Assembly: GCA_900550645.1 (NCBI GenBank)
Contig: URTA01000064.1
Span: 1 to 13,410 of the forward strand
DNA from: an uncultured Porphyromonadaceae bacterium
Lineage (GTDB): Bacteria; Bacteroidota; Bacteroidia; Bacteroidales; Muribaculaceae
Reading direction: 5' to 3'
DNA length: 13,410 nt
Positions 7,497 to 13,410 of this stretch are shown here, piece by piece. The notes beneath the pieces are model-generated. The model did no database searches and was not told where the DNA came from. It saw only the letters and a list, made by a program, of their open reading frames with translations. The position numbers and the translations under genes are program-made. Position 1 is the stretch's first letter; each line of letters opens with the position of its first letter.

Positions 7497-7534
7497 AAAA
7501 CGCCCTGGGGATATGCTGTCTCCGAGGGCGTTTT
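7497..7534 (+). terminator. Strong intrinsic terminator after metK (possibly bidirectional)
   Basis: AAAACGCCCT (7497-7506) is perfectly complementary to AGGGCGTTTT (7525-7534). The stem continues inward with GGGGA (7507-7511) and TCTCC (7519-7523), leaving a small loop. A-run on one side and T-run on the other allow function in both directions. A smaller hairpin (ACGCT-TCG-AGCGT, 7448-7460) sits just after the metK stop. Confidence 0.9.
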
Positions 7535-7554
7535 GGCATTATTTAGCGATAATG

Positions 7555-7585
7555 TTGGCGGATTGTGGCAAAATTATTATCTTTG
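7555..7585 (+). promoter_or_regulatory. Promoter of the PpiD-like gene (TTG-N20-TATCTTTG)
   Basis: TTG at 7555-7557 and TATCTTTG at 7578-7585 (a TAnnTTTG match) are 20 bases apart. Transcription should begin near 7592, after the metK terminator, giving a leader of about 90 nt with no obvious named regulatory RNA. Confidence 0.8.
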
Positions 7586-7679
7586 CATGCTCAAAAGTGC
7601 CTGCGTGCCGCAACTGGCCGGTGCAGGGCGCGAGAGCCTGAAACATGAAAAGTATAACACAACACAGCTATATAGGATA

Positions 7680-9803
7680 ATGGCAACTTTAGAGAAAATC
7701 AGAAGCAAGTCGGTGCTGCTCATCGTCATAATCGGCCTGGCTCTTCTGGCATTCATCGTCGGCGATGCGCTGACCAACAGCCGCAACCTGTTCGGCAACG
7801 GAACCACCGTCGCTAAGGTCGGCAGCGAGAAAATCGATTATACAGAGTACAGCGCGAAGCGCGAGGAACTGAACAACCGCCTCGAAGAGGCTCGCAAGCA
7901 GAATCCGCAGCAGGTCGCAAACTTCGACTCACAGCAGTTGGCACAGATGGCTATCGACCAGCTCATAGACGAGAAGTTGCTCGATGCTGCTGTTGACGAG
8001 CTCGGCATCCGCGTTACCGGCGACCAGCTCCGCTTCTATATGTTGGACAACCCTGTTAGCGAAATGATGCAAGACCTGCTCCGCTCAATGCAGCAGAACG
8101 GCATGAACATACAGACTCCGCAGCAGGCTTTTGAGGTCATTTTCAACCCGAAACGCAACGGCCTGACTGATGCTAACGTCGAGCCGTACCAGCGGCTTTG
8201 GCTTGCCGTAGAGCAGGACACCAAGAAGCAGGTGGCTCGCAACACATACGCCCGTATACTTCAGTCCTCGATCAAGGCTAACGACCTCGACAAGAAGGCT
8301 ATGTACAACGATTTTGTTGCCACCAAGCAGCTTTCGCTCGCATACGTACCCTACGGCAACCTTGACGAGAAGAAATATCCCGTGAGCGATGCTGAGATGA
8401 AGGCTCTCTATGACAAGGAGAAAAACCGCTTCAAGGTCAATGAGCCTACCAAGAGCGTCAGCTTCATCGCCGTTACAGTCACTCCCTCTGACGCTGACCG
8501 CAAGAAATCGCAGGAACTGTCACAGCAGGTGCTCCGCGAGATGCGTGACAGCGCAGCCCAGTTGAGCAAGGACCTCAAGAAAGAGGGCATCAATGTCAAC
8601 CATCGCGAAGTGCGCGGCATCGACCTCTATGGCGCAACAAAGGATTATGTGGCTCGTGCCCCCAAGGACTCTGTCAGCATAATCAGCGAGAACATCCAGG
8701 GCTTTACTGCTATCCGCATGGGCAAACGCTCGACAATGGTTGACTCAATTCAGATCAACATTGTGCAGGTAGCTGGCGACAAGCTGCCCTCCCGCGTGCT
8801 TGCAGCCCTCAACGGCGGTCTTGCAGTTGACTCGATTGCGACAAAGTTCCCTGCTGACAGCGTTGCTTCGCAGAAAGAGCAGTGGTTGCAGCTGTTCACT
8901 GCTGCTGGTCGCACTCAGGCTATCGAGGACAGCCAGCTTGACTCCCTCATAAACGCCGGCGGCAAGTACATCACGCTCATGTCGCAGCCTCAGGGTGCTG
9001 TCATTGCACAGCTCGTCAAGAAGTCCAACCCCAAGGAGATATATGAGTTTGACGAAATCACATACGAACTGAAACCGAGCACCAAGACTGTGAACGACGC
9101 CCGCGAAAAGCTCGAGAAGTTTATCTCTGCCAACAACACTCCTGAGAAGTTCACCGCCAACGCCTCCAAGTCCGGATACACTGCAATGCCATGCGAGCTG
9201 ACGCAGTCATCTCCCGCGATGCCCTCAATGGGCGGTCTTTATCCAGACAGCCGTCAGGTGGTGCGCTGGGTGATGATAGACGGCTCGGCCGGCGAGGTCA
9301 GCCACATCTACGAGTCAAAGGATGCCAAGAACCCGATGCTCTACGCTGTTGCCATTGAGGCTGAATATGACGATTTCACCCCGCTGAGCAACAAGAAAGT
9401 AAAAGACTACATAACTGACAAGGTGCGCCGCTCAAAGGCCGGCGACGAGATGGTCAAGAAGTTCACTGCCGCCGGCACTACTATCGAGCAGATTGCCGCT
9501 GCCATGAACGTCGAGCCGCAGGAGGTGGAAGACTTCCGCTTCGGCCGCAACGCCCGTGTGCGTGACGCTGGCGTGACTGGCAAGATTGCCGGCACAAAGG
9601 CTGGCACAAAGGTCATCGTAGTCAAGGGTGACGACGGTGTGTACGCATACCGTGTCAACGGCGACAAGACCGAGCAGTTCGAATACAACGATGCCAACTA
9701 CAAGCAGCAGTTTATGCGCGGCCTTGGCCTTGACCTGCGCCAGATGCTGCGCGGCGGCAAGAAGATAGAAAACAACGCATACAAGTTTGAGGCCGGCGAA
9801 TAA
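7680..9803 (+). CDS. ppiD: PpiD/SurA-like membrane-anchored periplasmic folding factor
   Basis: Predicted chaperone or peptidyl-prolyl isomerase for newly exported proteins, anchored in the inner membrane with its bulk in the periplasm. The 707-residue product has a short basic head and one hydrophobic segment (~11-28, VLLIVIIGLALLAFIVGD). A SurA-N-type chaperone region follows at ~42-200 (VAKVGSEKIDYTEYSAKREELNNRLEE, AIDQLIDEKLLDAA). Residues ~350-450 resemble a parvulin domain in layout, but the usual R/A-H-I-L motif reads QINIV and the final GYHIIKV-like strand reads GAVIAQLV. Isomerase activity may therefore be lost, as known for the parvulin domain of E. coli PpiD. The open frame runs upstream to 7467 but crosses the metK terminator and the promoter. 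ATG 7680 gives the family's usual MATLEKIR-plus-membrane-anchor start. It is followed by a hairpin and then rlmN, with which it may share transcripts. The gene symbol is assigned by family resemblance. Confidence 0.85.
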   Translation: MATLEKIRSKSVLLIVIIGLALLAFIVGDALTNSRNLFGNGTTVAKVGSEKIDYTEYSAKREELNNRLEEARKQNPQQVANFDSQQLAQMAIDQLIDEKLLDAAVDELGIRVTGDQLRFYMLDNPVSEMMQDLLRSMQQNGMNIQTPQQAFEVIFNPKRNGLTDANVEPYQRLWLAVEQDTKKQVARNTYARILQSSIKANDLDKKAMYNDFVATKQLSLAYVPYGNLDEKKYPVSDAEMKALYDKEKNRFKVNEPTKSVSFIAVTVTPSDADRKKSQELSQQVLREMRDSAAQLSKDLKKEGINVNHREVRGIDLYGATKDYVARAPKDSVSIISENIQGFTAIRMGKRSTMVDSIQINIVQVAGDKLPSRVLAALNGGLAVDSIATKFPADSVASQKEQWLQLFTAAGRTQAIEDSQLDSLINAGGKYITLMSQPQGAVIAQLVKKSNPKEIYEFDEITYELKPSTKTVNDAREKLEKFISANNTPEKFTANASKSGYTAMPCELTQSSPAMPSMGGLYPDSRQVVRWVMIDGSAGEVSHIYESKDAKNPMLYAVAIEAEYDDFTPLSNKKVKDYITDKVRRSKAGDEMVKKFTAAGTTIEQIAAAMNVEPQEVEDFRFGRNARVRDAGVTGKIAGTKAGTKVIVVKGDDGVYAYRVNGDKTEQFEYNDANYKQQFMRGLGLDLRQMLRGGKKIENNAYKFEAGE

Positions 9804-9830
9804 AGCCAGCCACGGAATAAACTGACACAA

Positions 9831-9868
9831 CGGGCCGTCGGCAGCTTACGCTCCGGCGGCTCGCTTTT
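9831..9868 (+). terminator. Probable intrinsic terminator between the ppiD-like gene and rlmN
   Basis: CGGGCCGTCGG (9831-9841) pairs over 11 positions with CCGGCGGCTCG (9853-9863), including two G-U pairs, around an 11-base loop; then C and four T residues. The stem is strong and the T-run short, so partial read-through into rlmN is likely, particularly as no promoter is visible before rlmN. Confidence 0.6.
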
Positions 9869-9889
9869 CAAAACGCACAAGAAACAACC

Positions 9890-10951
9890 ATGACAGCTGA
9901 ATATACACAGAACAACGCCGATAAGATGCCGCTCATTGGCATGACGCTCGCAGACCTGGAGGGTGTGGTGCGCAGCGGCGGCATGCCCCGCTTCGTGGGC
10001 AAGCAGATTGCCCAATGGCTCTATGACAAGAAGGTGAGAACATTTGACGAGATGATAAACATCTCCAAGAAGAACCGCGAGTGGCTTGCGGCCAACTATG
10101 TGACCGGACGCGAAGAGCCGGTACGCAGCTCTGCCTCTGCCGACGGTACAGTGAAATACCTGTTTGCTGCCGGCTCAGGACGATTTGTCGAGTCGGTCTA
10201 CATACCTGACAAGGAGAGGGCTACGCTGTGCGTGTCGTCGCAGGTGGGGTGCAAGATGAACTGCTATTTCTGCGCGACAGGCAAAATGGGCTTCAAAGCC
10301 AATCTGACAGCGGCGCAAATCATCAACCAGATATTGAGCATTCCTCCGAAGCCCGAGGAGGGGCGCAAGGCGATGAACGAGCTGACCAACGTGGTGTTCA
10401 TGGGTATGGGCGAGCCGCTCGATAACATGTCGCAGCTGCTCAAGGTGCTCGAAATCATGACTGCCCCGTGGGGCATGGCGTGGAGCCCGAAGCGCATCAC
10501 CGTATCGACTGTAGGCAAGATGCCCGAGCTGAAAGACCTGCTCGACCGCACGCAGGTTCATGTGGCGGTGAGCGTGCATACCGCAGATACAAGTCAGCGT
10601 GCTTCGATGATGCCTGCTCAGAGGGCGTTCCCTGTTAGCTCTGTCATGCGGCTGCTCTCCGGCTATGACTTCTCGCACCAGCGTCGCTTGTCGCTGGAGT
10701 ATATAATGTGGCGCGGCGTCAATGACGACATCGCCCATGCCGATATGTTGATCAAGCTGATCGGCAACATCGACTGCCGTGTCAACCTCATCCGCTTCCA
10801 CGCCGTACCTGGAGTGGATCTCAAGCCTTGCAGCGAGGAGCGGATGCTGATGTTCCGCAGCCACCTCAATTCGCATGGCATCACCGCGACAATACGCGCT
10901 TCTCGTGGCGAGGATATCGAAGCCGCGTGCGGAATGTTGGCGGTGAAATGA
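9890..10951 (+). CDS. rlmN: Dual-specificity 23S rRNA (A2503)/tRNA (A37) C2-methyltransferase, radical SAM
   Basis: Methylates carbon 2 of A2503 in 23S rRNA and A37 of some tRNAs, tuning ribosome accuracy and nascent-chain response; cytoplasmic. The 353-residue protein is full length. It carries the radical-SAM CX3CX2C motif for the iron-sulfur cluster at C121, C125 and C128 (GCKMNCYFCATGKMGF), the SAM-binding GMGEP at 172-176, and the two extra cysteines that define the RlmN/Cfr mechanism: C114 (ATLCVSSQ) and C347 near the end (EAACGML). These align with C118 and C355 of E. coli RlmN. The SLHA-type segment reads SVHTAD, a modest variation. The sequence around A2503 specificity cannot separate RlmN from Cfr with certainty, but length, N-terminal domain and chromosomal setting favour RlmN. 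ATG 9890 follows a weakly purine-rich AAGAAACAACC. No promoter is seen in the 86-base gap upstream, so expression probably comes from the ppiD-like promoter. Confidence 0.95.
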   Translation: MTAEYTQNNADKMPLIGMTLADLEGVVRSGGMPRFVGKQIAQWLYDKKVRTFDEMINISKKNREWLAANYVTGREEPVRSSASADGTVKYLFAAGSGRFVESVYIPDKERATLCVSSQVGCKMNCYFCATGKMGFKANLTAAQIINQILSIPPKPEEGRKAMNELTNVVFMGMGEPLDNMSQLLKVLEIMTAPWGMAWSPKRITVSTVGKMPELKDLLDRTQVHVAVSVHTADTSQRASMMPAQRAFPVSSVMRLLSGYDFSHQRRLSLEYIMWRGVNDDIAHADMLIKLIGNIDCRVNLIRFHAVPGVDLKPCSEERMLMFRSHLNSHGITATIRASRGEDIEAACGMLAVK

Positions 10952-11033
10952 AATTCAAGGTTTAATTAAACGTAAATATGGCAATGAATTAATAATGAAC
11001 GCCCCGATAATTGCGTGCGACCTGGTGTCGGAC

Positions 11034-11064
11034 TTGTGATTGCACGGTATTATTGTTAATTTTG
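11034..11064 (+). promoter_or_regulatory. Promoter of the rimP-nusA-infB operon (TTG-N20-TAATTTTG)
   Basis: TTG at 11034-11036 and TAATTTTG at 11057-11064 are 20 bases apart, giving a start near 11070 and a leader of about 170 nt. The stretch between the rlmN stop and this promoter (10952-11033) is AT-rich and holds only a perfect 12-base palindrome (GTTTAATTAAAC, 10960-10971). No convincing terminator for rlmN is seen. Confidence 0.8.
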
Positions 11065-11075
11065 CAGCGGTATTC

Positions 11076-11107
11076 CGGAGGGGACTGTGCGTCTCCTCCG
11101 CGTTTTT
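11076..11107 (+). terminator. Terminator-like hairpin at the start of the rimP leader (possible attenuator)
   Basis: CGGAGGGGAC (11076-11085) pairs fully with GTCTCCTCCG (11091-11100), one G-U pair, around a 5-base loop; CG and five T residues (11103-11107) follow. It begins only a few bases after the predicted transcription start and 136 bases before rimP. It cannot therefore be an ordinary end-of-gene terminator for the + strand unless it ends read-through from rlmN. Premature termination of the operon is the simplest reading. Confidence 0.7.
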
Positions 11108-11111
11108 AGAG

Positions 11112-11219
11112 TGCAGATGCACATCGAAAGGTGTCATTTGCTCCGAAAAAGGGTCGTCAGGCGCATCTGTAATGGATGCCGGCGGTGGATGCGGCGGTCG
11201 CCCTGGCATTAGGGCGGAC
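11112..11219 (+). promoter_or_regulatory. Structured 5' leader of rimP
   Basis: Several helices can be drawn. TGCAGATGC (11112-11120) pairs with GCATCTGTA (11163-11171), nine pairs with one G-U, enclosing 42 bases. Inside, ACATC-GAAA-GGTGT (11121-11134) forms a 5-pair hairpin with a GNRA tetraloop. Further on, CGCCCT (11199-11204) pairs with AGGGCG (11211-11216), ending 26 bases before the rimP ATG. No known riboswitch class was recognised. An open frame across this region (11040-11225) is not thought to be coding. Confidence 0.5.
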
Positions 11220-11242
11220 GCTTGATTATTATATATACTGGA

Positions 11243-11707
11243 ATGATTGACAAAGATGCTATAAGCAAATTCGTTGAGAGCCGCCTCGAAGAAACCGGAT
11301 ATTTCCTGGTGGAGGTGAAAATCTCTGGCGACAACGACATCGAGGTGGTTGTGGACTCCCCCGAAGGCGTTGACATAGACCGTTGTGTCGAGCTGTCGCG
11401 CCAGATTGAGGCGGAATTTGACCGCGACCGGGAGGACTACAGCCTCACAGTGGGGTCGGCTGGGCTGACCGAACCGTTCCGCGTGCGCCGCCAATATGAG
11501 ATGCACGTCGGTGACGACGTGGAGGTGCTTGCCGGTGACGGCAAGAAATACCGTGGCACACTTGACTCGGTCGGTGACGGCGAGTTTACTGTGCTGGTTA
11601 CAGAGAAGGTGCGCGAAGAGGGCGCAAAGAAGCCTAAAATGGTTCAGGTGCCCCACACGTTCAGCTTCGCAGACATAAAATACACGAAATACCTACTTCA
11701 ACTATAA
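11243..11707 (+). CDS. rimP: Ribosome maturation factor RimP
   Basis: Assists late assembly of the 30S ribosomal subunit, binding near the S19/S12 region; cytoplasmic. The 154-residue product has the two-domain RimP layout: an N-terminal alpha/beta domain (YFLVEVKISGDNDIEVVVDSPEGVDIDRC, then the helix VELSRQIEAEFD) with the GSAGLTEPFRVRRQYEMHVG link at ~70-89, equivalent to the canonical SSPGLDRPL segment. A small C-terminal beta-barrel follows (DVEVLAGDGKKYRGTLDSV to FSFADIKYTKYL). ATG 11243 is preferred to the in-frame TTG at 11222 because MIDKDAISKFVESRL gives the usual start of the family. There is no strong Shine-Dalgarno site. It is separated from nusA by only 4 bases, and the rimP-nusA-infB order is the conserved bacterial arrangement, which supports the assignment strongly. 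Confidence 0.95.
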   Translation: MIDKDAISKFVESRLEETGYFLVEVKISGDNDIEVVVDSPEGVDIDRCVELSRQIEAEFDRDREDYSLTVGSAGLTEPFRVRRQYEMHVGDDVEVLAGDGKKYRGTLDSVGDGEFTVLVTEKVREEGAKKPKMVQVPHTFSFADIKYTKYLLQL

Positions 11708-11711
11708 GTCT

Positions 11712-12965
11712 ATGGCAGCAAAGAAAGCAGCAGAGTCTGATAACATGGTCGGGACATTCGACGACTTCAAGACAGAAAAAAACATCGACAAGACCACGAT
11801 GATAAGCGTCCTCGAGGAGTCCTTCCGCAATGTATTGGCCAAGATGTTCGAGACGGACGAGAATTTCGACGTAATCATGAACCCCGACAAGGGCGACTGC
11901 GAAATATACCAGAACCTCATTGTCGTGCCCGATGGCAAGGTCGTGAACAAGAACAAGGAAATCGGTTTTACCGAGGCTCGTAAAATCGACCCGGAATGTG
12001 AGATAGGCGAGGAAGTCACCAAGCAGATATATTTTGAGAAGTTTGGCCGCCGCGCCATCCTCAACCTGCGCCAGACACTGCAGTCCAAGATACTGGAGCT
12101 GCAGAAGGATGCCATTTATTCCAAGTTCAAGGAACTCGAGGGTGAAATCATTTCCGCCGAGGTTCAGCAGATATGGAAGCGTGAGATTCTCCTGCTCACA
12201 GAGGAGAAGGACGAACTGATAATGCCTAAGGAAGACCAGATCCCGGGCGACTTTTTCCACAAGGGCGATGTCGTCCGTGCTGTGGTGAAGTGTGTCGAAA
12301 ACCCGAACAACAACCCCAAGGTTATCGTTTCACGCACCGACGAGCGTTTCCTGCGCCGCCTCTTCGAACAGGAAGTGCCGGAAATCAACGACGGTCTCAT
12401 CACTATCAAAAAGGTGGCCCGCATCCCTGGCGAGCGTGCCAAGATCGCCGTCGAGAGCTACGATGACCGCGTTGACCCTGTAGGAGCTTGCGTCGGCGTG
12501 AAGGGAAGCCGCATACACGGCATCGTCCGCGAATTGCGCAACGAGAATATTGATGTGATTTGCTACACCGCCAATCCGCAGCTATTCATACAGCGTGCGC
12601 TCAGCCCGGCCAAGATTTCCTCGATGCGCCTCAATGTTGAGGAGAAAAAAGCCGAGGTATTCCTGCACCCCGACGAGGTGTCGCTCGCTATAGGTAAGGG
12701 AGGCAACAATATCCGCCTCGCATCGATGCTGACTGAGTTCACAATCGACGTTTACCGCGACATCGAGGAGGGCGAGGAGGACATCTACCTCGACGAGTTC
12801 CGTGACGAGATTGACGATTGGGTGATTGAGACCCTCAAGGACCTCGGCCTCGGCACTGCCAAGGCAGTCCTCAATGCAAGCCCCGAAGTGCTCGAACAGG
12901 CAGACCTTGAGGAGGAGACACTCCAGCAGGTCATGGACGTGCTCCGCGCCGAGTTTGAAGACTGA
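11712..12965 (+). CDS. nusA: Transcription elongation/termination factor NusA
   Basis: Binds RNA polymerase and nascent RNA, modulating pausing, intrinsic termination and antitermination; cytoplasmic. The 417-residue product shows the RNA-polymerase-binding N-terminal domain (~25-135, with MISVLEESFRNVLAKMF), an S1 domain (~140-208), KH1 (~235-300, VGACVGVKGSRIHGIVREL) and KH2 (~305-350, VSLAIGKGGNNIRLASML). After these comes a short acidic tail (~350-417) rather than the two long acidic repeats of the E. coli protein (495 residues), the usual shorter form in many phyla. Start ATG 11712 lies 4 bases after the rimP stop, indicating translational coupling or at least one transcript. NusA commonly autoregulates its operon; the terminator-like hairpin in the rimP leader would be a natural target, but that is inference. 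Confidence 0.97.
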   Translation: MAAKKAAESDNMVGTFDDFKTEKNIDKTTMISVLEESFRNVLAKMFETDENFDVIMNPDKGDCEIYQNLIVVPDGKVVNKNKEIGFTEARKIDPECEIGEEVTKQIYFEKFGRRAILNLRQTLQSKILELQKDAIYSKFKELEGEIISAEVQQIWKREILLLTEEKDELIMPKEDQIPGDFFHKGDVVRAVVKCVENPNNNPKVIVSRTDERFLRRLFEQEVPEINDGLITIKKVARIPGERAKIAVESYDDRVDPVGACVGVKGSRIHGIVRELRNENIDVICYTANPQLFIQRALSPAKISSMRLNVEEKKAEVFLHPDEVSLAIGKGGNNIRLASMLTEFTIDVYRDIEEGEEDIYLDEFRDEIDDWVIETLKDLGLGTAKAVLNASPEVLEQADLEEETLQQVMDVLRAEFED

Positions 12966-13030
12966 CCCGGCAGAGCGGCTCTAATCAGTTAGTTTACATT
13001 TTATTCTGACAAAAACATTCACAACAATAT

Positions 13031-13410
13031 ATGCCCACAAAGATCAGTAAAGTAGCCAAAGACCTAAATGTCGGTGTCAACACCGCCGTCGAATTTTTGC
13101 GTAAGCGCAACATCATCGTCGAGGAGGGCAACCTCAACGCCCGCATCGACGACAACGCCGTCGCCTTACTCAAAAAAGAGTTCAGCAAGGACAAGGATTC
13201 CAAGGAGAAGTCTGACCACCTGGCTCAGGCTCGCAAGAATGAACGCAAGATCGCAAAGCAGGAGACCCGTCGGCAGACAGCGGAAATCAAGACTACAACG
13301 ACACTCGCCGGCCCGAAGGTCGTTGGCCACATCGACCTGAGTGCCAAGCCGGGCAAGCCGGCCGAGGCAGCTGTTGTGAATGGCAAGCCGGCAGCTCTGA
13401 AGCAAGAACC
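13031..13410 (+). CDS. infB: Translation initiation factor IF-2, N-terminal fragment (runs off window)
   Basis: Only the first 126 codons are present; the GTPase part lies beyond the right edge. IF-2 brings initiator fMet-tRNA to the 30S subunit. The visible N-terminus reads MPTKISKVAKDLNVGVNTAVEFLRKRN (the IF2-N helical module that opens Bacteroidota InfB), then a Lys/Glu-rich region (LLKKEFSKDKDSKEKSDHLAQARKNERK) and a Pro/Lys/Ala-rich linker start (SAKPGKPAEAAVV). The linker is low in complexity, as in other IF-2 proteins. Position third after rimP and nusA supports the call. ATG 13031 starts the conserved module. A 65-base spacer (12966-13030) separates it from nusA; I see no convincing promoter or terminator there. 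Confidence 0.93.
   Translation, partial: MPTKISKVAKDLNVGVNTAVEFLRKRNIIVEEGNLNARIDDNAVALLKKEFSKDKDSKEKSDHLAQARKNERKIAKQETRRQTAEIKTTTTLAGPKVVGHIDLSAKPGKPAEAAVVNGKPAALKQE

Noticed and set aside
7467..7679. In-frame N-terminal extension of the PpiD-like protein (71 residues)
   Set aside because: It crosses a strong terminator (7497-7534) and the gene's own promoter (7555-7585), has no membrane-protein character, and the family start is at ATG 7680.
10960..10971. Perfect palindrome GTTTAATTAAAC after rlmN
   Set aside because: All A/T core with no loop or T-run; too weak for a terminator and unsupported as an operator.
11040..11225. 61-residue open frame in the rimP leader, a possible leader peptide
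   Set aside because: It begins upstream of the predicted transcription start, runs through the terminator-like hairpin and shows no recognisable protein character.

Overview
The window looks like a chromosomal segment from a member of the Bacteroidota, order Bacteroidales. The family is plausibly Muribaculaceae, but that is inference. Four points support the order: promoters of the Bacteroidota type (TTG, 20 bases, TAnnTTTG) at four places; few strong Shine-Dalgarno sites; large secreted FnIII/jelly-roll proteins with C-terminal domains of the type IX secretion kind; and a rimP-nusA-infB cluster whose proteins have Bacteroidota-style features. Base composition is moderately GC-rich by eye.

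Left part (1-5294): two adjacent genes on the + strand encode large surface or secreted proteins. The first has no credible start. Its coding signal begins right after an in-frame stop at 41-43, and the first ~50 bases look unrelated to it. The second is a complete 1115-residue protein: signal peptide, beta-propeller-like region, FnIII-like modules, two jelly-roll domains and a sorting-type C-terminus. A hairpin at 5230-5256 probably ends this unit.

Middle (5295-7540): a promoter drives a small membrane-anchored protein with GX3 repeats (149 residues, function unknown). It is followed by metK (S-adenosylmethionine synthetase) with its own promoter and a ~265-nt leader. The leader carries what I read as a SAM-II-type riboswitch aptamer followed by an intrinsic terminator. 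The aptamer core AAAUGCUAAA (5913-5922) can form 10 consecutive pairs with UUUGGCAUUU (5991-6000), which overlaps the 5' arm of the terminator. That gives a complete feedback switch for metK. A strong terminator follows metK.

Right part (7555-13410): a PpiD/SurA-like periplasmic folding factor with its own promoter, then a probable terminator, then rlmN (23S rRNA/tRNA adenine-C2 methyltransferase, a radical-SAM enzyme that consumes SAM). Last comes the rimP-nusA-infB operon (30S maturation, transcription elongation/termination, translation initiation). It has its own promoter, an early terminator-like hairpin and a structured leader. infB runs off the right edge.

No tRNA, rRNA, CRISPR array or complete mobile element was seen. 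The most noteworthy items are the metK switch, the rimP leader and the uncharacterised GX3-repeat membrane protein.
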